A DNA stretch of 64,000 nt from contig BSBN01000252.1 of the NCBI GenBank assembly GCA_027924645.1, positions 5,642,001 through 5,706,000 on the forward strand. The letters are read 5' to 3'. The first letter of the stretch is position 1, and every line of letters starts with the position of its first letter. Made by a program: the position numbers and the translations under genes. The notes under the pieces were generated by a model. The model was given only the letters and a program-made list of their open reading frames with translations, made no database searches and had not been told where the DNA came from. Shown here one piece after another: positions 34,010 to 45,553 of this stretch. Origin of the DNA: Cunninghamia lanceolata (Eukaryota > Streptophyta > Pinopsida > Cupressales > Cupressaceae).

Positions 34010-34700
34010 CCGCACATAATTCAGCCCAATTTCATATGCTTCAAAAAACATATCAATGCAAGTGGGAATGTTAGGTCTTAAATCCTCAAGAATGCTGGAA
34101 GGGCAATAGCAAACCTGTGACTAAAGTTCATGCTAGACTTTGCCTCTTGTCTTTTGATTTCTTTCAACTTTATGACAAGATCAACAGGGTCTAGACCTTT
34201 AGCAAACTCTTCTTCAAATGCAACCACAAGTTCATTCCATGAGGCAAAGGACCGCCCTAGAAAATTTTGGATCCATGCTTTTGTCTTTACATGCAATGAC
34301 TTAACAAAAAATCTCATGTACATATCCTCATCCTCAAACTAAAATTTTTCCATAAATTCTGAAAATACACCAACATGTGTGTCCCCTTCCCAAATGTTGT
34401 ACCCATCAAACTTGGGCAACTGTTTGTAGACCTTAGTTGACATGCCTCGTGTTTTGTAGTTAACCCAAGAGACGTCTAACTAATTATACACTAGATCTAA
34501 GGGAGATGCTGATGAGCGAGCAATTTGATTTTTAAGGGCAACAAGGCAAACATTAGATTGCATCCTAGACTCTAGCAGCTCAACCTGATTTTCTGTTTGT
34601 TTCTCTTGCTGCCATAAAGACTCTAGCAACTGTTTAGTCTTATCAATTTCACATTTCTGCATTGCTAATTCATTTGGATTTTGCATGGGTGCATATAGGT
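34010..34700 (-). pseudogene. gag: Gag relic of the outer element
   Basis: On the minus strand just inside the primer site, one frame gives an N-terminal coiled-coil-like part (34686-34480: CEIDKTKQLLESLWQQEKQ). It continues through YKQLPKFDGYNIWEGD and, after a TAG near 34340, the capsid core YMRFFVKSLHVKTKAWIQNF with SWNELVVAFEEEFAKG and FSHRFAIALPAF. The frame stops at 34078 and the following codons still look gag-like. This matches the plant retrotransposon gag family. Together with the primer site it fixes the outer element on the minus strand. Confidence 0.75.
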
Positions 34701-35175
34701 TTGGGTTTGTATAACATGCAGAGCCATGACTGGAATATGCATTGTCAGAATGGTCAAAACCCTGATAGTTTCTAGGGTCTAGGGTCTACAACATAAGATG
34801 TTAGTGAAGGAATGTCCCTAGGGTATCCATGTTCATACAAATTGGCCATGACTAAAGCATTCTACAATGCAGAGTAGAAAGAAAGAGACATACAAATTTG
34901 TTCCTTCAACATGACAGGAACAACAATCCTCAAAGGTCAAAAAGAAAACCATGTGTACCTTTATTTCACCAGCTACTACACCTTTGAAGTGGGGTCTTCA
35001 ATCATCAACAACAACAAACGAGCAACAGTAACAAACTTTCTTTTTCTGACAGTAGAGTCACCACCTCTTCCAAAGAGGAATTCCTTGAAGCGTGACCAAT
35101 CTTCAAAGGCCAAAATTGATTATGGGTTCTGCAAACCAACAGTCTTCAAATTCTTTCCAACCCAGCAATAATCTA

Positions 35176-35193
35176 TCCCCGACAACGGTGCCA
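35176..35193 (-). promoter_or_regulatory. Primer binding site of the outer element (tRNA-Asp type)
   Basis: The minus strand reads TGGCACCGTTGTCGGGGA, three bases inside the right LTR. It differs by one base from the TGGCGCCGTTGTCGGGGA form used by many plant elements and attributed to tRNA-Asp. Confidence 0.85.
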
Positions 35194-35196
35194 AAA

Positions 35197-36933
35197 TGTT
35201 GGTTCCCAAAATGACTACAACTCGAAACCCTAAAACATTTCAAAATCACCTAGGCCAGGGGTGTCATCAAGGTGATTGGAAAGAGGTTTGTCAACAATTT
35301 TAAGGCGATTTTGGCCAACTTACAAGAGTGGCTAGGCTCCTCTAGACTTCGAGCTCAACTAGACTCTTGAGGGATATTCCAAGGGGTATACCTTAACATG
35401 TATTGAGTTCAAACAAGATGAACAACTAAAAACCAATGTACAACCAAACCCATCCCGTTATCTTGATCCCAAAACTGTCACTGAACCAAAAACAACTGGT
35501 TGTCACAACCCCTATATAGCTGATATAATTGTGCATGCATAACCCACATGAAATAGATTCATTTTATATTTACTTGAGATGATTCCTTGTTTATACTGAC
35601 GGTTAAGGATGCACAGAAATAATGGTTCTTCCCCTAAACCACTGGTTAATGTTTTTGTTTGTTTAAAAGATGTGAGGCTGAGAGGAATGGCTCCAAACCG
35701 GTGCCTACTCTATGGGCAACAAAGTCACAGTTCATTAAGAAAACAACACAAACCAAAAAAACAATGAACTATGTATTTGCATACACCATAGAATATGAGA
35801 TCTTTGAAACAAAACATACTTGTAATCCAGAACATAACTGCATATACCCATATATAACATGAGAGATTATTACAAAGCTTGCAATATTTTCAGAATGATG
35901 TCACATTCATCTGTCCTAGTATTACATTTATGCCATCAAACATGGCAAAGGAAAATACCCAACTACGACTAAGAAATCTTCTTGGATACATACCTAATGA
36001 CCTGGAGACATTCTACAACAAAAACCATATACAATATCAACTCCTTTGACTTCATGGGTCTGCACTCCCTAATGAGTTGAACTGATGTTTCAATGGCTGC
36101 CCTTCAACTTTTTGCACCTATAAATGTCTTCTAAAGACCACACACAAAAAACCAACCTCTTTTAAAATGAGTTTCAAACTTGTATTTATAGTCTTTGCAA
36201 CTCGGATAATGGTAGGGAAAACCCCAACAACTCCACCTACTACCATAAAACTTCATTTTCAACTACCCATTTCACATTAATGGCAATCTTGGGAGTTGGT
36301 GGCATGTTTTCGCGTGTTTCTGGGCCTTTGGCGGGTGGCGGGACAGCAGGAGAACCTAACACCTAGGAATTAGTGTCAAAGTGCCAGTGAGACCCGAAGT
36401 CCCGTCGGAACCAAAAGTGGCCAAGGTCCGAAATGAAAAATCGATCCAAAACTTCATAAAATACTTAAGCCATTTTCTGAAAGAATTATTGCCACTTCAA
36501 ACTTGACTTGAAAATTGAAGGGGTCCAAAAGGATTTCAAACTTCGAAGATCTACTAATGGGGAGCAGGGCCGCGAAAGGATGAGAAACTTAGGGAAAAGT
36601 TCCAAGGTTCTGGCAAGTCTCGAGGACCCGAAAAAGAAAGAGATCTTAGATAGTATATACATAAAATATAAAATATAGGTGGTAGTATTTTAAGTTCTTA
36701 TACTTTATTTATATTTTATGTATATACTCTCAAGATGATTGAGAGTTGTTTCAGATCCATAAGAGTTATAATGCAAAATCTAGAATTTGGAGGATCCTTC
36801 ACATTTCAGACTTAGCCAAATTCAAGAGTTCAGTAACATGCATCAGGGTAAAGGCACGGGGACCCCTTAGGAAAATTTTGAAAAATTTGACAGGATTTTG
36901 CAATTACGAGGCTTGAAAATCTGAGTGCCAACA
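35197..36933 (-). repeat. Outer element 5' LTR (right copy)
   Basis: 1737 bp, TGTTGGTTCCC...GTGCCAACA on plus, so both strands start TGTTGG. It contains a perfect 21-bp inverted repeat (36652-36672 with 36708-36728). Confidence 0.9.
36652..36728. repeat. Perfect 21-bp inverted repeat in the outer LTR
   Basis: AGTATATACATAAAATATAAA at 36652-36672 is exactly reverse-complemented at 36708-36728 around a 35-base loop. The left LTR holds a one-mismatch version at about 14271-14346. It could form a stem-loop in the LTR transcript near a possible TATA or poly(A) region. Confidence 0.8.
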
Positions 36934-36938
36934 GTACC
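36934..36938. repeat. Target duplication GTACC of the outer element (right)
   Basis: Matches 12782-12786. Confidence 0.9.
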
Positions 36939-36993
36939 CACTCTAAACAATTCACATCAAACATAGATTAGAAACCAAAACTAAATATATATT

Positions 36994-37068
36994 ACACCTT
37001 GATCCCATTTGGAAGCAGGTACATAGGCAATCTGGTGAACGAAGGAGGTTCCCAATACGCAGGTTTTA
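36994..37068 (+). repeat. Isolated CCTTGATCCC...GGTACATAGG box
   Basis: CACCTTGATCCCATTTGGAA, GCAGGTACATAGGCAATCTG and GAACGAAGGAGGTTCCCAAT form the same ordered block found twice at 26519-26820 in the Tat element. Here it stands alone outside both elements, so it is probably a relic of another Tat-group insertion. Confidence 0.6.
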
Positions 37069-37399
37069 GGTATGGGGTTGGGGAGTATCCAAAGTAACGG
37101 ATTTATCAACTTAAACATTTGATTAAATTATTCGCCTAAGAGAATCACTCAATTAAATCTAAGGATGAAATCACTAAGATAAATATGAGATAATACATAT
37201 TCATTGTATACTCAAAAGAATCCCAAATGGATTTGCTTGACTCCCCGAGGCTGTAGGCCAAATTCCAAGGCAGGACTCAAACCATTAATATATATACACT
37301 CTTGAATGGCGACGACCTCGGTGCACTCTCATTAGGGGAGTGTAGTCTTCAATGAGGGACTCAAAATCCATTAGATCTCAATGAGTCTTAAGTCTCTAG

Positions 37400-37512
37400 C
37401 CAAAGCATGTACCTATCCTATATGGATGGATGCCTATGCCAGATGGATAGAGGAATAACTATCCCGTATGGATAGATGCTTGTTTCGTATGGACAAATGC
37501 CTATCCCATATG
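37400..37512 (+). repeat. TATGGATAGATGCCTATCC minisatellite
   Basis: About five imperfect units of 20-27 bases: CCTATCCTATATGGATGGATG, CCTATGCCAGATGGATAGAG, ACTATCCCGTATGGATAGATG, CTTGTTTCGTATGGACAAATG and CCTATCCCATATGGATAGAAG. Confidence 0.7.
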
Positions 37513-37519
37513 GATAGAA

Positions 37520-39940
37520 GGTACTGAGTATACAGATAAATGAACACTTAATATCTTTGAATAAAAATTATAACAAAAAAAAAAAAATTAGTGCTAAATT
37601 TGGATACAACAAGAGGGTTGTCATAGTGCTTGGTTGTGGTATTTAAGGACTTTCATTCATTCATTTTGAAATCACCTAGAAAATCTATTGAGCACATCTA
37701 GAATTCAATTTGCAATGGGATAAAAGCAATCTAGGAGCATTATCAAAGCATTACATCAGCATATGTCATCCTAGGTCCATTGCACATTTGTTGCTTGTAT
37801 TTAATCTTTTGCTCAAAACTGCACAGCCAATCCACTAGGGATCTGGCTGAGAACTTGATCCTCACAATTTAGCAAATTCCCCAAAGTTGTTCTTAAACAC
37901 TCCCTGCCCTTATACACATTCAGACATCAAGAATTATTTTCATATGAATGGGAAAAAGTCCCATAGCAATAAATGTAATGTCCCCATTTACGAGTCCTCT
38001 TGCAGCGCAGTTGGAGCTGACTTTCTAGGTTGGTGACAGCCTGATCAGAGGAGTATTTTAATCTCACCAATGTGTTCAGGGGATCCAGTGGAGTTGTATG
38101 ACACTTTCCGGAGAGATTTCGAACTTGTCTGTACTTACAATTTATAGTAAGTTCTTACATTGTGACAATCTTTCTGGGTTTTTCTAGGTTTGTTCTCTTT
38201 GGTCCTCGAAGAACATTGCTATTTATAGTAAGTGTCAGTGTGACACTGTTTTGGTGACTTGGTAGACAACCATTGGCTATCTCAGATGTTGCATTGAGCT
38301 CAGTGATATCAAATGGTTTGCAGTGATATCTTTTCAAGCGATTTCAAACTTTTGGGCCATCCTTACTATTTTTGGCAAATTAGATTTTCTGTTTGTTTCA
38401 GAATTTTTAGTGTTGGAGATGAAGCGTCTTGGCAAGACCTTTCCAATGGTCTATAGATCACTGGATTCCGAGATCATTTGGGCCTCCGTTTTAAAGTCCG
38501 TAAATTATTAATGTTTATTTAATATCGGACTTTATTATAAAGGGGATATAAATGATTTTAAAGTACACTTTATAATATAAGTTAAAGTGTCATTTTAAAA
38601 GGAGAGATATAAGTGACTTTTAAAGTATACTTATATTATAAAGTTGTGCACCAAAATTAAAAGAATAAAAGGCGGGAAATGAAAGTAAATTAAATTAAAT
38701 GAAAGTCAAATGCAAATTGAGAATTATAAAAGGGCATTTGAAGTTCATTTTATTCATTCTTGACTATTATATTTTATGGATATTTGCTTTGCAAATGAGA
38801 GCTTGGAGGGACTTCTTCCAGCCAAGGCTTTTGGTGACGAAACCCACCATCAGTAGCAACTTTCCGCAAGTGTTAGAGATCACCCAAGGGAGCTTTGAGG
38901 TAGCCATACTCAGTGGTTACATCTGCACTTCATTATATTCAGGTTTGAGGGTTTGAAGCTTGTCGCGGAGGCTTTTTCAAGAATTTGTCTCCATAATTAT
39001 CAGCAGGTGTTGACGATTATATCGCAGGTTTGGGCTGTGAGTTTAGGAGGCTGTTTGATGTGTTAGCAGCTGATATACTACAATAGGGTGGTCGTACTGT
39101 TCCAGCAGAGGTTCGAGATTGCTTGCATATCAGAAAATCAGTATCACAGTTTGTATTCCAGCTTTCCTTGAGGTGTCTTCAGTCTCTTGGTTTGTTATCA
39201 TATGATTTCTATGTATTTGCCTTGAGCTAGGTGTTTTTGGGAGTGCCTTGAGCATTTACCATATGTTGTACCTTCATATCAGACTTCATTTTGTATGGAC
39301 AGCGAAGTGGGTATGTAGGATACTTCACTATTTTGTCTGTCTATTTTCTGGGTATTGATGTTTTAGATAATAGGGGATATTTTATGAACTGAGTTGTCAA
39401 TATTTGGTGAAAATACTGAGAATCTAAGCTGATATAAAAATTTAGAATTTTCAGTTGTGTATTTGCTATGTGATGTTCATTTTGAGTTGAAAATTATTAT
39501 TGCAATATCTTTTATTTTGCTACATTATATTGTTGTATCAAACATTGCAAAAATATCAGAAAACCAAAACAAATTAAAACAGACAGACAAAAATCCAGAG
39601 AATTAAATATTCTATCAGGGGTGGGATATTTCTATAAAACAATCTATAGTTGGTTGAATCATCTTTGCAAGTTACCAGTCAAGTTCGTGCACAAGTTCAA
39701 GTCCACACTCGTGGAGATCAAGTTTGCACTCGCATAGGTGAACCTACACAAAGAAGAGTTAGTTTGCAAAATCAAAGATCTTAATCTGAGTGAGCGCTAG
39801 AGCACCTTGTCAAATCAGTTTCAACATCTATCACAACACATTTTCATCATGAGATCTCGAGCTAAGAATCATATTTAATTTATTTGACTTTCTGCATTTG
39901 ATTCCAATAATCTTAGGCTTTCATTATTGTGTAATATTTG
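37520..39940. other. Non-coding region, possible LTR relic
   Basis: No gene recognised. TGTAATGTCCCC at 37976 resembles gypsy LTR starts seen in large plant genomes, and an ATTATAAAAGGGC TATA-like box lies at about 38727. I found no matching end, primer site or duplication, so a solo or broken LTR is only a guess. A single A run lies at 37577-37587. Confidence 0.3.
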
Positions 39941-39946
39941 TCCTAG

Positions 39947-39950
<4 letters not shown>

Positions 39951-40009
<59 letters not shown>

Positions 40010-40010
40010 G
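39951..40010. repeat. (AT)n(AG)n compound microsatellite
   Basis: About 19 TA units followed by about 9 GA units. Confidence 0.95.
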
Positions 40011-41090
40011 AGGGTACTAAACAAAAATTGAAATTGATTAGGAATCGTAATTTACAAAATAATCATAAAGCGTCATATTTGACAAATATATTCAAGCCCA
40101 CTTTCAAATTATGCTTGAGAGTTGCGTGTGAGAGGAAACAGCCAAGAAATTGGCGTCATCTGCTGGCTAAGGTGGCCAACATGAGGAATCATTCTAGGAC
40201 CTCACCGTGCTGAGATTTCCAACACGTCCTCCAGATGAGGTGGTTTGGTTGGTTTTGCACGGGACCACCCAGCAGTTGTGACGTACTCACAATTTTTTAG
40301 GGACTAGCAGCTTTAAAAGAACAATCTACAATTGGAATAGCGAACGGGAAGGGAACAACGAATGACACTGGAACGGTGAGGGTTTTTAACTGGAACAACA
40401 AGCACAGGAACTAGGAACGGCGAACGGCTGCAACAACGGAAAGGTAGTGAGCAGACAGCAAGGCACATATTGCAAGATTTCAGGGACCGTTCGAGAGATT
40501 TGTCGATGGAAAGTGAGGGACCCGGGGTATCTTATTCGGTGGGACCGACTTGCTGACTGTTGGGAAACAGGTAGCCACACATTCCTCTTGTCTTTTTCCC
40601 GCAGTTTTCTTCTTCCACTGTTGGGTTTTTTTTGTTCCTTTTTTTACTGTACCCTCTTCTGCAATCAGACTTCCCAAAACAAAATGGTAATAAAAAAGAA
40701 GCGATTCAAGGATCACCTTGAGTTGGTCACTCAGGGCCATGTGGCAGAGGAAAAACTTTTATCAGAAAAAAAACAAAAACTTGCAAACCCTAGGTTCAGT
40801 GAAATATTCCACATTTTTCACAAGGGAGACAAGTGGCAATCAAATGCAGCTAACGGGGTCAGTAGTTAGAGTGCTATACCATGAGGGTTTAAGCATTCCC
40901 TAGAACCGGACTCTGCAACTTACAAGCGGACCTAGAGAGGACCAACAAGCAAACACAGTCAACACTCCCGCGAAGTTGGTATTTGTGAACGAGAAACAAT
41001 ATAAAGGAATTTTAAGGCGCAGACAAATCCGTAAACGGAGACAAACTCAGCAAAAAGTTGGTTATGATATTGCCCAAAACAGTGACAAAC
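40011..41090 (+). other. Probable 5' leader of the following LINE or spacer
   Basis: Contains GGAAC-rich sequence at 40340-40440 and a small open frame with ATG at 40684 (lysine-rich start MVIKKKRFKDHLELVTQGHV), which has no recognised domain. The LINE's 5' end was not identifiable, because no target duplication matching the 3' flank was seen. Confidence 0.35.
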
Positions 41091-41350
41091 CCTGCAATCG
41101 ACACATTCAAAATGAGCATTACAGATGGAGAACAAAAGGAACAGGATAAAGACAATTTAACAGAGAATGTGGCTTCTTTAGTTCATGTAGAATTGGAGCC
41201 AACCCAGACCAAATTGAAACTGCTATAACAGATAAAGGTGAAGGGGCAGATGGGTTTAAAGACCATATAGGACCGTACAGCCCTACGACTACACCGCTAA
41301 TGTGGTCATCAAAGCTCTATGTAAGCGAGCTTATGAGCATGAAATAGAGA

Positions 41351-42165
41351 TTGGAGAAGATAGAAGTGAAAGGACAACTTGAAAGCACTAAGATAAAGGA
41401 AATTCTGACACCAGCTGGAACCTCGAAAGAGAAAACAAACTACTTAAAAGAACAAGTAGCAACTCTGCAAAACAACATGGAAAAGGGACAACATGAGCTA
41501 GCCTATTTAAAACTAGAATTGGAGAAAACTAAATCAGCAAAAGAAAACCCAGAAACGGTGAAAGGTGGTGACATATCACAGCGAGGAGAGATTCAAACAG
41601 TTCTAGCAAACATAGAAATAAAAGAAAAAAAGCTACGAGATTAGATAGAAACAGCAAAATCGTGGGCCCAAGTTGTTAGTGGGCCAGCACAGGAACAAAA
41701 AGAAATCATCGAGAAGCAGATAAAGAGACATATAAAAGAGGAAAAGGATAAGCAGGACAAGGAGGTAAACCTTATCATCAAAGGTTTGAGGGATTTTGGC
41801 GAGAAAGAAAGAACCGATATCTTAGCAAGAGACTTTCCTAAGGAAAAATTGAAATATTCGGGACCTATCCAACATGCAAAAAGGATTGGAAAGAAAACAG
41901 AAGAGGGAAGGAATAGACATGTGAGGGTTGTCTTGAGAAACATAGGCGATAAGAACATAATTCTAAGGAATAGGGGATTGCTTAGAGGCACTCACATTTT
42001 CTTAGATTAAGACTTAACATTTGCACAAGAAGAAGATCGAAGAAAGGAGTGGGAGAAGGTGAAAGTAGCAAGAGAGGAAGGAAAGGGGGCATGGCTGAAA
42101 AACGGAAAAGCTCAAATAAACGAGCGTCTGCCACACAACAAATAGGGATTCGGGGCCCCACAAAA
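41351..42165 (+). pseudogene. LINE ORF1p-like region
   Basis: The N-terminal half is a heptad-rich coiled coil (ILTPAGTSKEK, EQVATLQNNMEKGQHELAYL) up to a TAG at 41642. The same frame then gives LIIKGLRDFGEKERTDIL, AKRIGKKTEEGRNRHVRVVL, ILRNRGLLRGTHIFLD and, after TAA at about 42008, EEDRRKEWEKVKVAREEGK. This order (coiled coil, RRM-like, C-terminal domain) is that of L1 ORF1 RNA chaperones. One further TAG near 42140 is followed in the same frame by the endonuclease, with no independent start needed. Confidence 0.7.
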
Positions 42166-42178
42166 GTTTTTGCACATG

Positions 42179-43300
42179 GTAAGTTGGAATTGCAGAGGCT
42201 ATCCATGGAGAAGAGGACCGGGTTTGGGGCCCATAGCGGAAGGGAAAGACATTATTATTCTAACCGAAACACATGAGCATGATGGCTGCAAAGTTCCAAA
42301 CTTTGAAGGGTACAAGAAAATCTCAGTTTGGAATGAAGGGACAGACACAAGTAAAGGTCATGGGGGTGTCACAGTGCTAATTAAAGATATATGGGAAGGA
42401 ACTGTGAAATTAGAAAAAGAGGATCCCAATAAACAGTACATTTGGTTGAAAATAACAGACAAAGAGGATATAATCAAGTTGGCTGCTTGCTACTTTGCCC
42501 CAAAAGGGTCGAAGTTCTACAAAAAGAAAAATTTAGACAACGAAGACCCTTATACAGCTTTAAAGAAAGACATATCTGTGTTTAACTCCACAGGGGAAGT
42601 TGTCTTAATAGGGGATTTTAATGCCAGGACAGCTAATAATCAATCTCTTCAATTGGGAGGAGAAGAAAGAGGTGATAACAATCCCTTATGGCTTGAAGAG
42701 GGTGGAGACCAAGTTTGGAAAAGAATGTCACTAGACGGAAATGGTAGTCACACACTTTGGAGCAAAACTGTTGGGGCTATGTAGTTTGTATGACATGGTA
42801 ATATGTAACGGAACAAGATCGTGGCCAAAATTTGGAGGTATTACTTGCAAAACATACAATGGTCAAAGTGTGGTTGATTATGTCATATGCTCTCAAATTT
42901 CGACTGCTAGGTTGATGGAGCTTGTTATAGGGGACTGTCCTATAGAGTTAAAATCTGACCATTTGCCTCTGCTGGTTAAATTTGGCTTTCACACAAACAA
43001 GAAAGGTGAAAGGCAGGATCAAAAAAAGCTAGAGAGGACTCATCCACAAGGTAAAATCATTTTGAATCAAAAAAATCAGGAACTTTTTGTTGTTGCCCTT
43101 GGGCAACACCTAGAGGAGACTAAAAATAGTTTTGGACCTAAAGAAACCAATGAAACAAGGAAACACATTAGCAGCAACTTGTTGGTCCCACTGATTCTCA
43201 AGGCTTTTAAAGTTTGCAAGAAGTCCAGGCCTCGAAAAGGTGTCTCTAATACCTTCCCAATTAATCCGTGGTTTGACGTAGAGTGCAAAGCGGCTAAATG
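42179..43300 (+). pseudogene. LINE APE-type endonuclease domain
   Basis: Nicks target DNA for target-primed reverse transcription. It shows SWNCRGYPWRR (Asn), IIILTETHEHDG (catalytic Glu), GGVTVLIKD, VVLIGDFNART (Asp, Asn), SVVDYVICS and KSDHLPLLV (Ser-Asp-His). All catalytic signatures remain, but a frameshift near 42760 splits the domain. A linker WFDVECKAAK precedes the RT, ended by TGA at 43299-43301. Confidence 0.85.
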
Positions 43301-43301
43301 A

Positions 43302-45479
43302 TTCTACAAAGAGAACAAGACAAACAAAGAAAACAAGAAAAAGTATGAGAAATTGATAAAAGCCAAGAAAGAAGATTTTGTTATCTTAAGAAGGAAGGAG
43401 TTAATTGCGCTAGGTAAGCACAACCCCAAGGGCTTTTGGAGGGAGCTGCAACAAGCAAGGAAACAAACTAAAAATAATATCACAGAGAGACAATGGTTAG
43501 ACTATGCAAAACTTCTTTATGAGCGTGAACATGTGGAAGCTTCTCCTCCCATTATTAGTACGTCTACTGAGCTCTTTTCAGTTGAGGATATCAAGCAGGG
43601 TATAAAGAAGCTGGCAAATGGTAAAGCCCAAGACATTGATAGGCTGCAGGCTGAATTCTTAAAATGGGGAGTGGAACAGCTGGCTCCTCATATCCAAAGA
43701 ATTTTCAATGAGGTCACGCAAGGGAGTTTTCCTAAGGAGTGGACGACTAGTGTCGTTATTCCCCTCTTCAAAAGTGGGGATGTCAATAATCCCCCGTACT
43801 ATCATGGTCAACCTACTTCTGGGTAAGCTGTTTGGGAGCTTAGTTGAGCGCAGAATCAACAATTGGGCAAAAAAAGAGGGGAAAAGAGCAAAGGGTCAAG
43901 CTGGATTTAGGCCAAGACACTCTACCGTTGATCACTGCATTACTCTTAGGCACTTAATTGAAAAAGCTTGGGACACCCAAGGTGGGGAAGCCTTTTGTTG
44001 TTTCGTGGACTTTAAAAAGGCTTTTGACACTATTCCTAGGGGCAAACTTTGGAAAAGGATGGAAGAACTTGGGGTTCCTGATGAGTATAGGGCTGCTATT
44101 CACAACCTTTATGAACTTGTTAGAGCAAAAATCAAAACTAGAAAAGGCATGTCTAAGTGCTTTGGCAGCAACATTGGGGTCAAACAGGGTTGTCCTCTTT
44201 CCCCCACTTTGTTTGGTCTTTACATAGACAAACTCGAGGAATGGTTAGAGAAAACAGAAGGAGGAGGTATCCACTTGGCTGGTTTTGTGGTAAAATTGCT
44301 TTTATATGCAGATGATCTTATTCTTTTTGCTAAAACGGCTCATGGTTTGAGGGATCATTTGAGAGCTTTAGAGCTCTTTTGTCAAGATGTTGGGATGCAG
44401 GTGAACATTAGCAAGACTAAAGTCATGATCTTCTCTCTAAAAAGGAAGCAGGAGCAAATTAGTTTTATTTTTGAAGGCAGCCCGCTGGAAATTGTGGAAG
44501 AATACAAGTACCTTGGCATTATTTTTCACAATAGGCTCAATTGGGAAACTTGCAGAGCGAAAAGGATAAGGGGGGATGGAGAGCTTCTTACCTTCTCCAG
44601 AATAGGTGTAGGAAAGCAGAGCTTTGGGATTGGAAAACCAAGAAAACCCTTTTTGGGTTGTTAGGGACACCGGTTGTCCTATATGGGTGTGAGGTTTGGG
44701 GGAGCAGAATGTCGAATCGCATGTGGAGACAGTTGGAAAGAATCCAAAAACATCTCATCACCAGTAGTCTTAAAGTCAAAGCTACAGTTCTGTATGAGAT
44801 CCTCTTGGTGGAAGCTGGTGCTTACCCAATGGAGGCAGCAACGATAACTCGGATACTGAGTTATCTAAAAAAGGTTGAAAACATGGGGAATCATTGGTGG
44901 CCCAATATAACGGTGAACGAGGTGCTAGATCGGAGGAAGAAGACTTGGATGAAGCAAAACATCAATTGGATGGAAAAGTGGGACATTAAGTTACATAATT
45001 GTCCTAACTCCAAAGAGGAAATAAAAAAGTTTGTGTTAGATAAATTCAGGGCTGCCATGTGGTCGAATCAAATTGGACGGAAAAAAGCGCATTATATGAA
45101 AGAGTTCAATCCATCTAGGGAGCATGGAGATAAGGCCTACTTATGTGCCGATCTCAAAGGTAAGGCTAGAATCTTAGTTGCTCAATTGAGAACCGGTTCG
45201 CACCATCTTAGGTGCGAAACTGGTAGATGGACGGTTCCCAAGGAAAGGTGGGAAGATAGGACCTGTATTTTCTGCAATAAAACTGCAGTGGAAACTAAGC
45301 GGCACTTCGTCACGGAGTGCGAGGCCTACAAGGATATCCGTATGCAGCAAAATAATGACATGAATGTTGGCAATTTGAGTGAATTATTTGAGGAAAAGAG
45401 ACTTCACAACACAGCTCGTCTCTTGGTCAAGATCCATAAGAGAAGAGAAGACATCGAAAAGAACGTGATGGGGTCTTAA
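43302..45479 (+). pseudogene. LINE reverse transcriptase and C-terminal domain
   Basis: RT motifs: GKAQDIDRLQAEFLKW, TTSVVIPLFKSGD, then, after a frameshift near 43800, TIMVNLLLGKLFGS, QAGFRPRHSTVDHC, CCFVDFKKAFDTIPR (first catalytic Asp), GVKQGCPLSPTLFGLYID and LLYADDLILFAK (YADD, about 44310). A third frameshift near 44560-44640 leads into VVLYGCEVWG and a C-terminal CIFCNKTAVETKRHFVTEC motif (C-x2-C...H...C) ending at 45479. No RNase H is seen. RT style and tail differ from ordinary plant L1. Confidence 0.85.
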
Positions 45480-45553
45480 CGTGTTGGTGCTTGGTCCCTT
45501 AGGCTTTTTGGCCTCACGGACGTTATTAAAACTCATTCATTCATTCATTCAAA

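Larger units (their letters stand above)
12787..36933 (-). mobile_element. Outer gag-only Ty3/gypsy-type LTR retrotransposon (interrupted)
   Basis: Two LTRs of about 1.75 kb in direct orientation, flanked by GTACC, define this element. The primer binding site and the gag frame both read on the minus strand, so the 5' LTR is the right one. Removing the inner element (14780-32254) and one GAAAC copy leaves about 6.7 kb: LTR, primer site, gag relic, acidic unknown frames, a short 3' internal remnant (14554-14779) and LTR. No protease, RT or integrase is visible, so it was a non-autonomous element moved in trans. Its LTRs look more diverged from each other than those of the inner element, as nesting predicts. 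Confidence 0.88.
41091..45553 (+). mobile_element. Nearly full-length LINE with (TTCA)n tail
   Basis: A plus-strand non-LTR retrotransposon with, in order, a coiled coil, an ORF1p-like RNA-binding domain, an APE-type endonuclease, reverse transcriptase and a C-terminal cysteine/histidine motif. It ends GGACGTTATTAAAACTC(ATTC)n instead of a plain poly(A). Broken by three stops and three frameshifts. The RT and C terminus resemble the decayed LINE at 51.5-54.25 kb, so one family has inserted twice nearby. Confidence 0.85.

Noticed and set aside
37976..39650. TGTAATGTCCCC start and downstream TATA-like box as a solo LTR.
   Set aside because: No CA end with duplication could be located, so only noted as a possibility.
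39951..40010. TATATA...GAGAGA run as a promoter.
   Set aside because: Simple compound microsatellite; no gene follows at a sensible distance.
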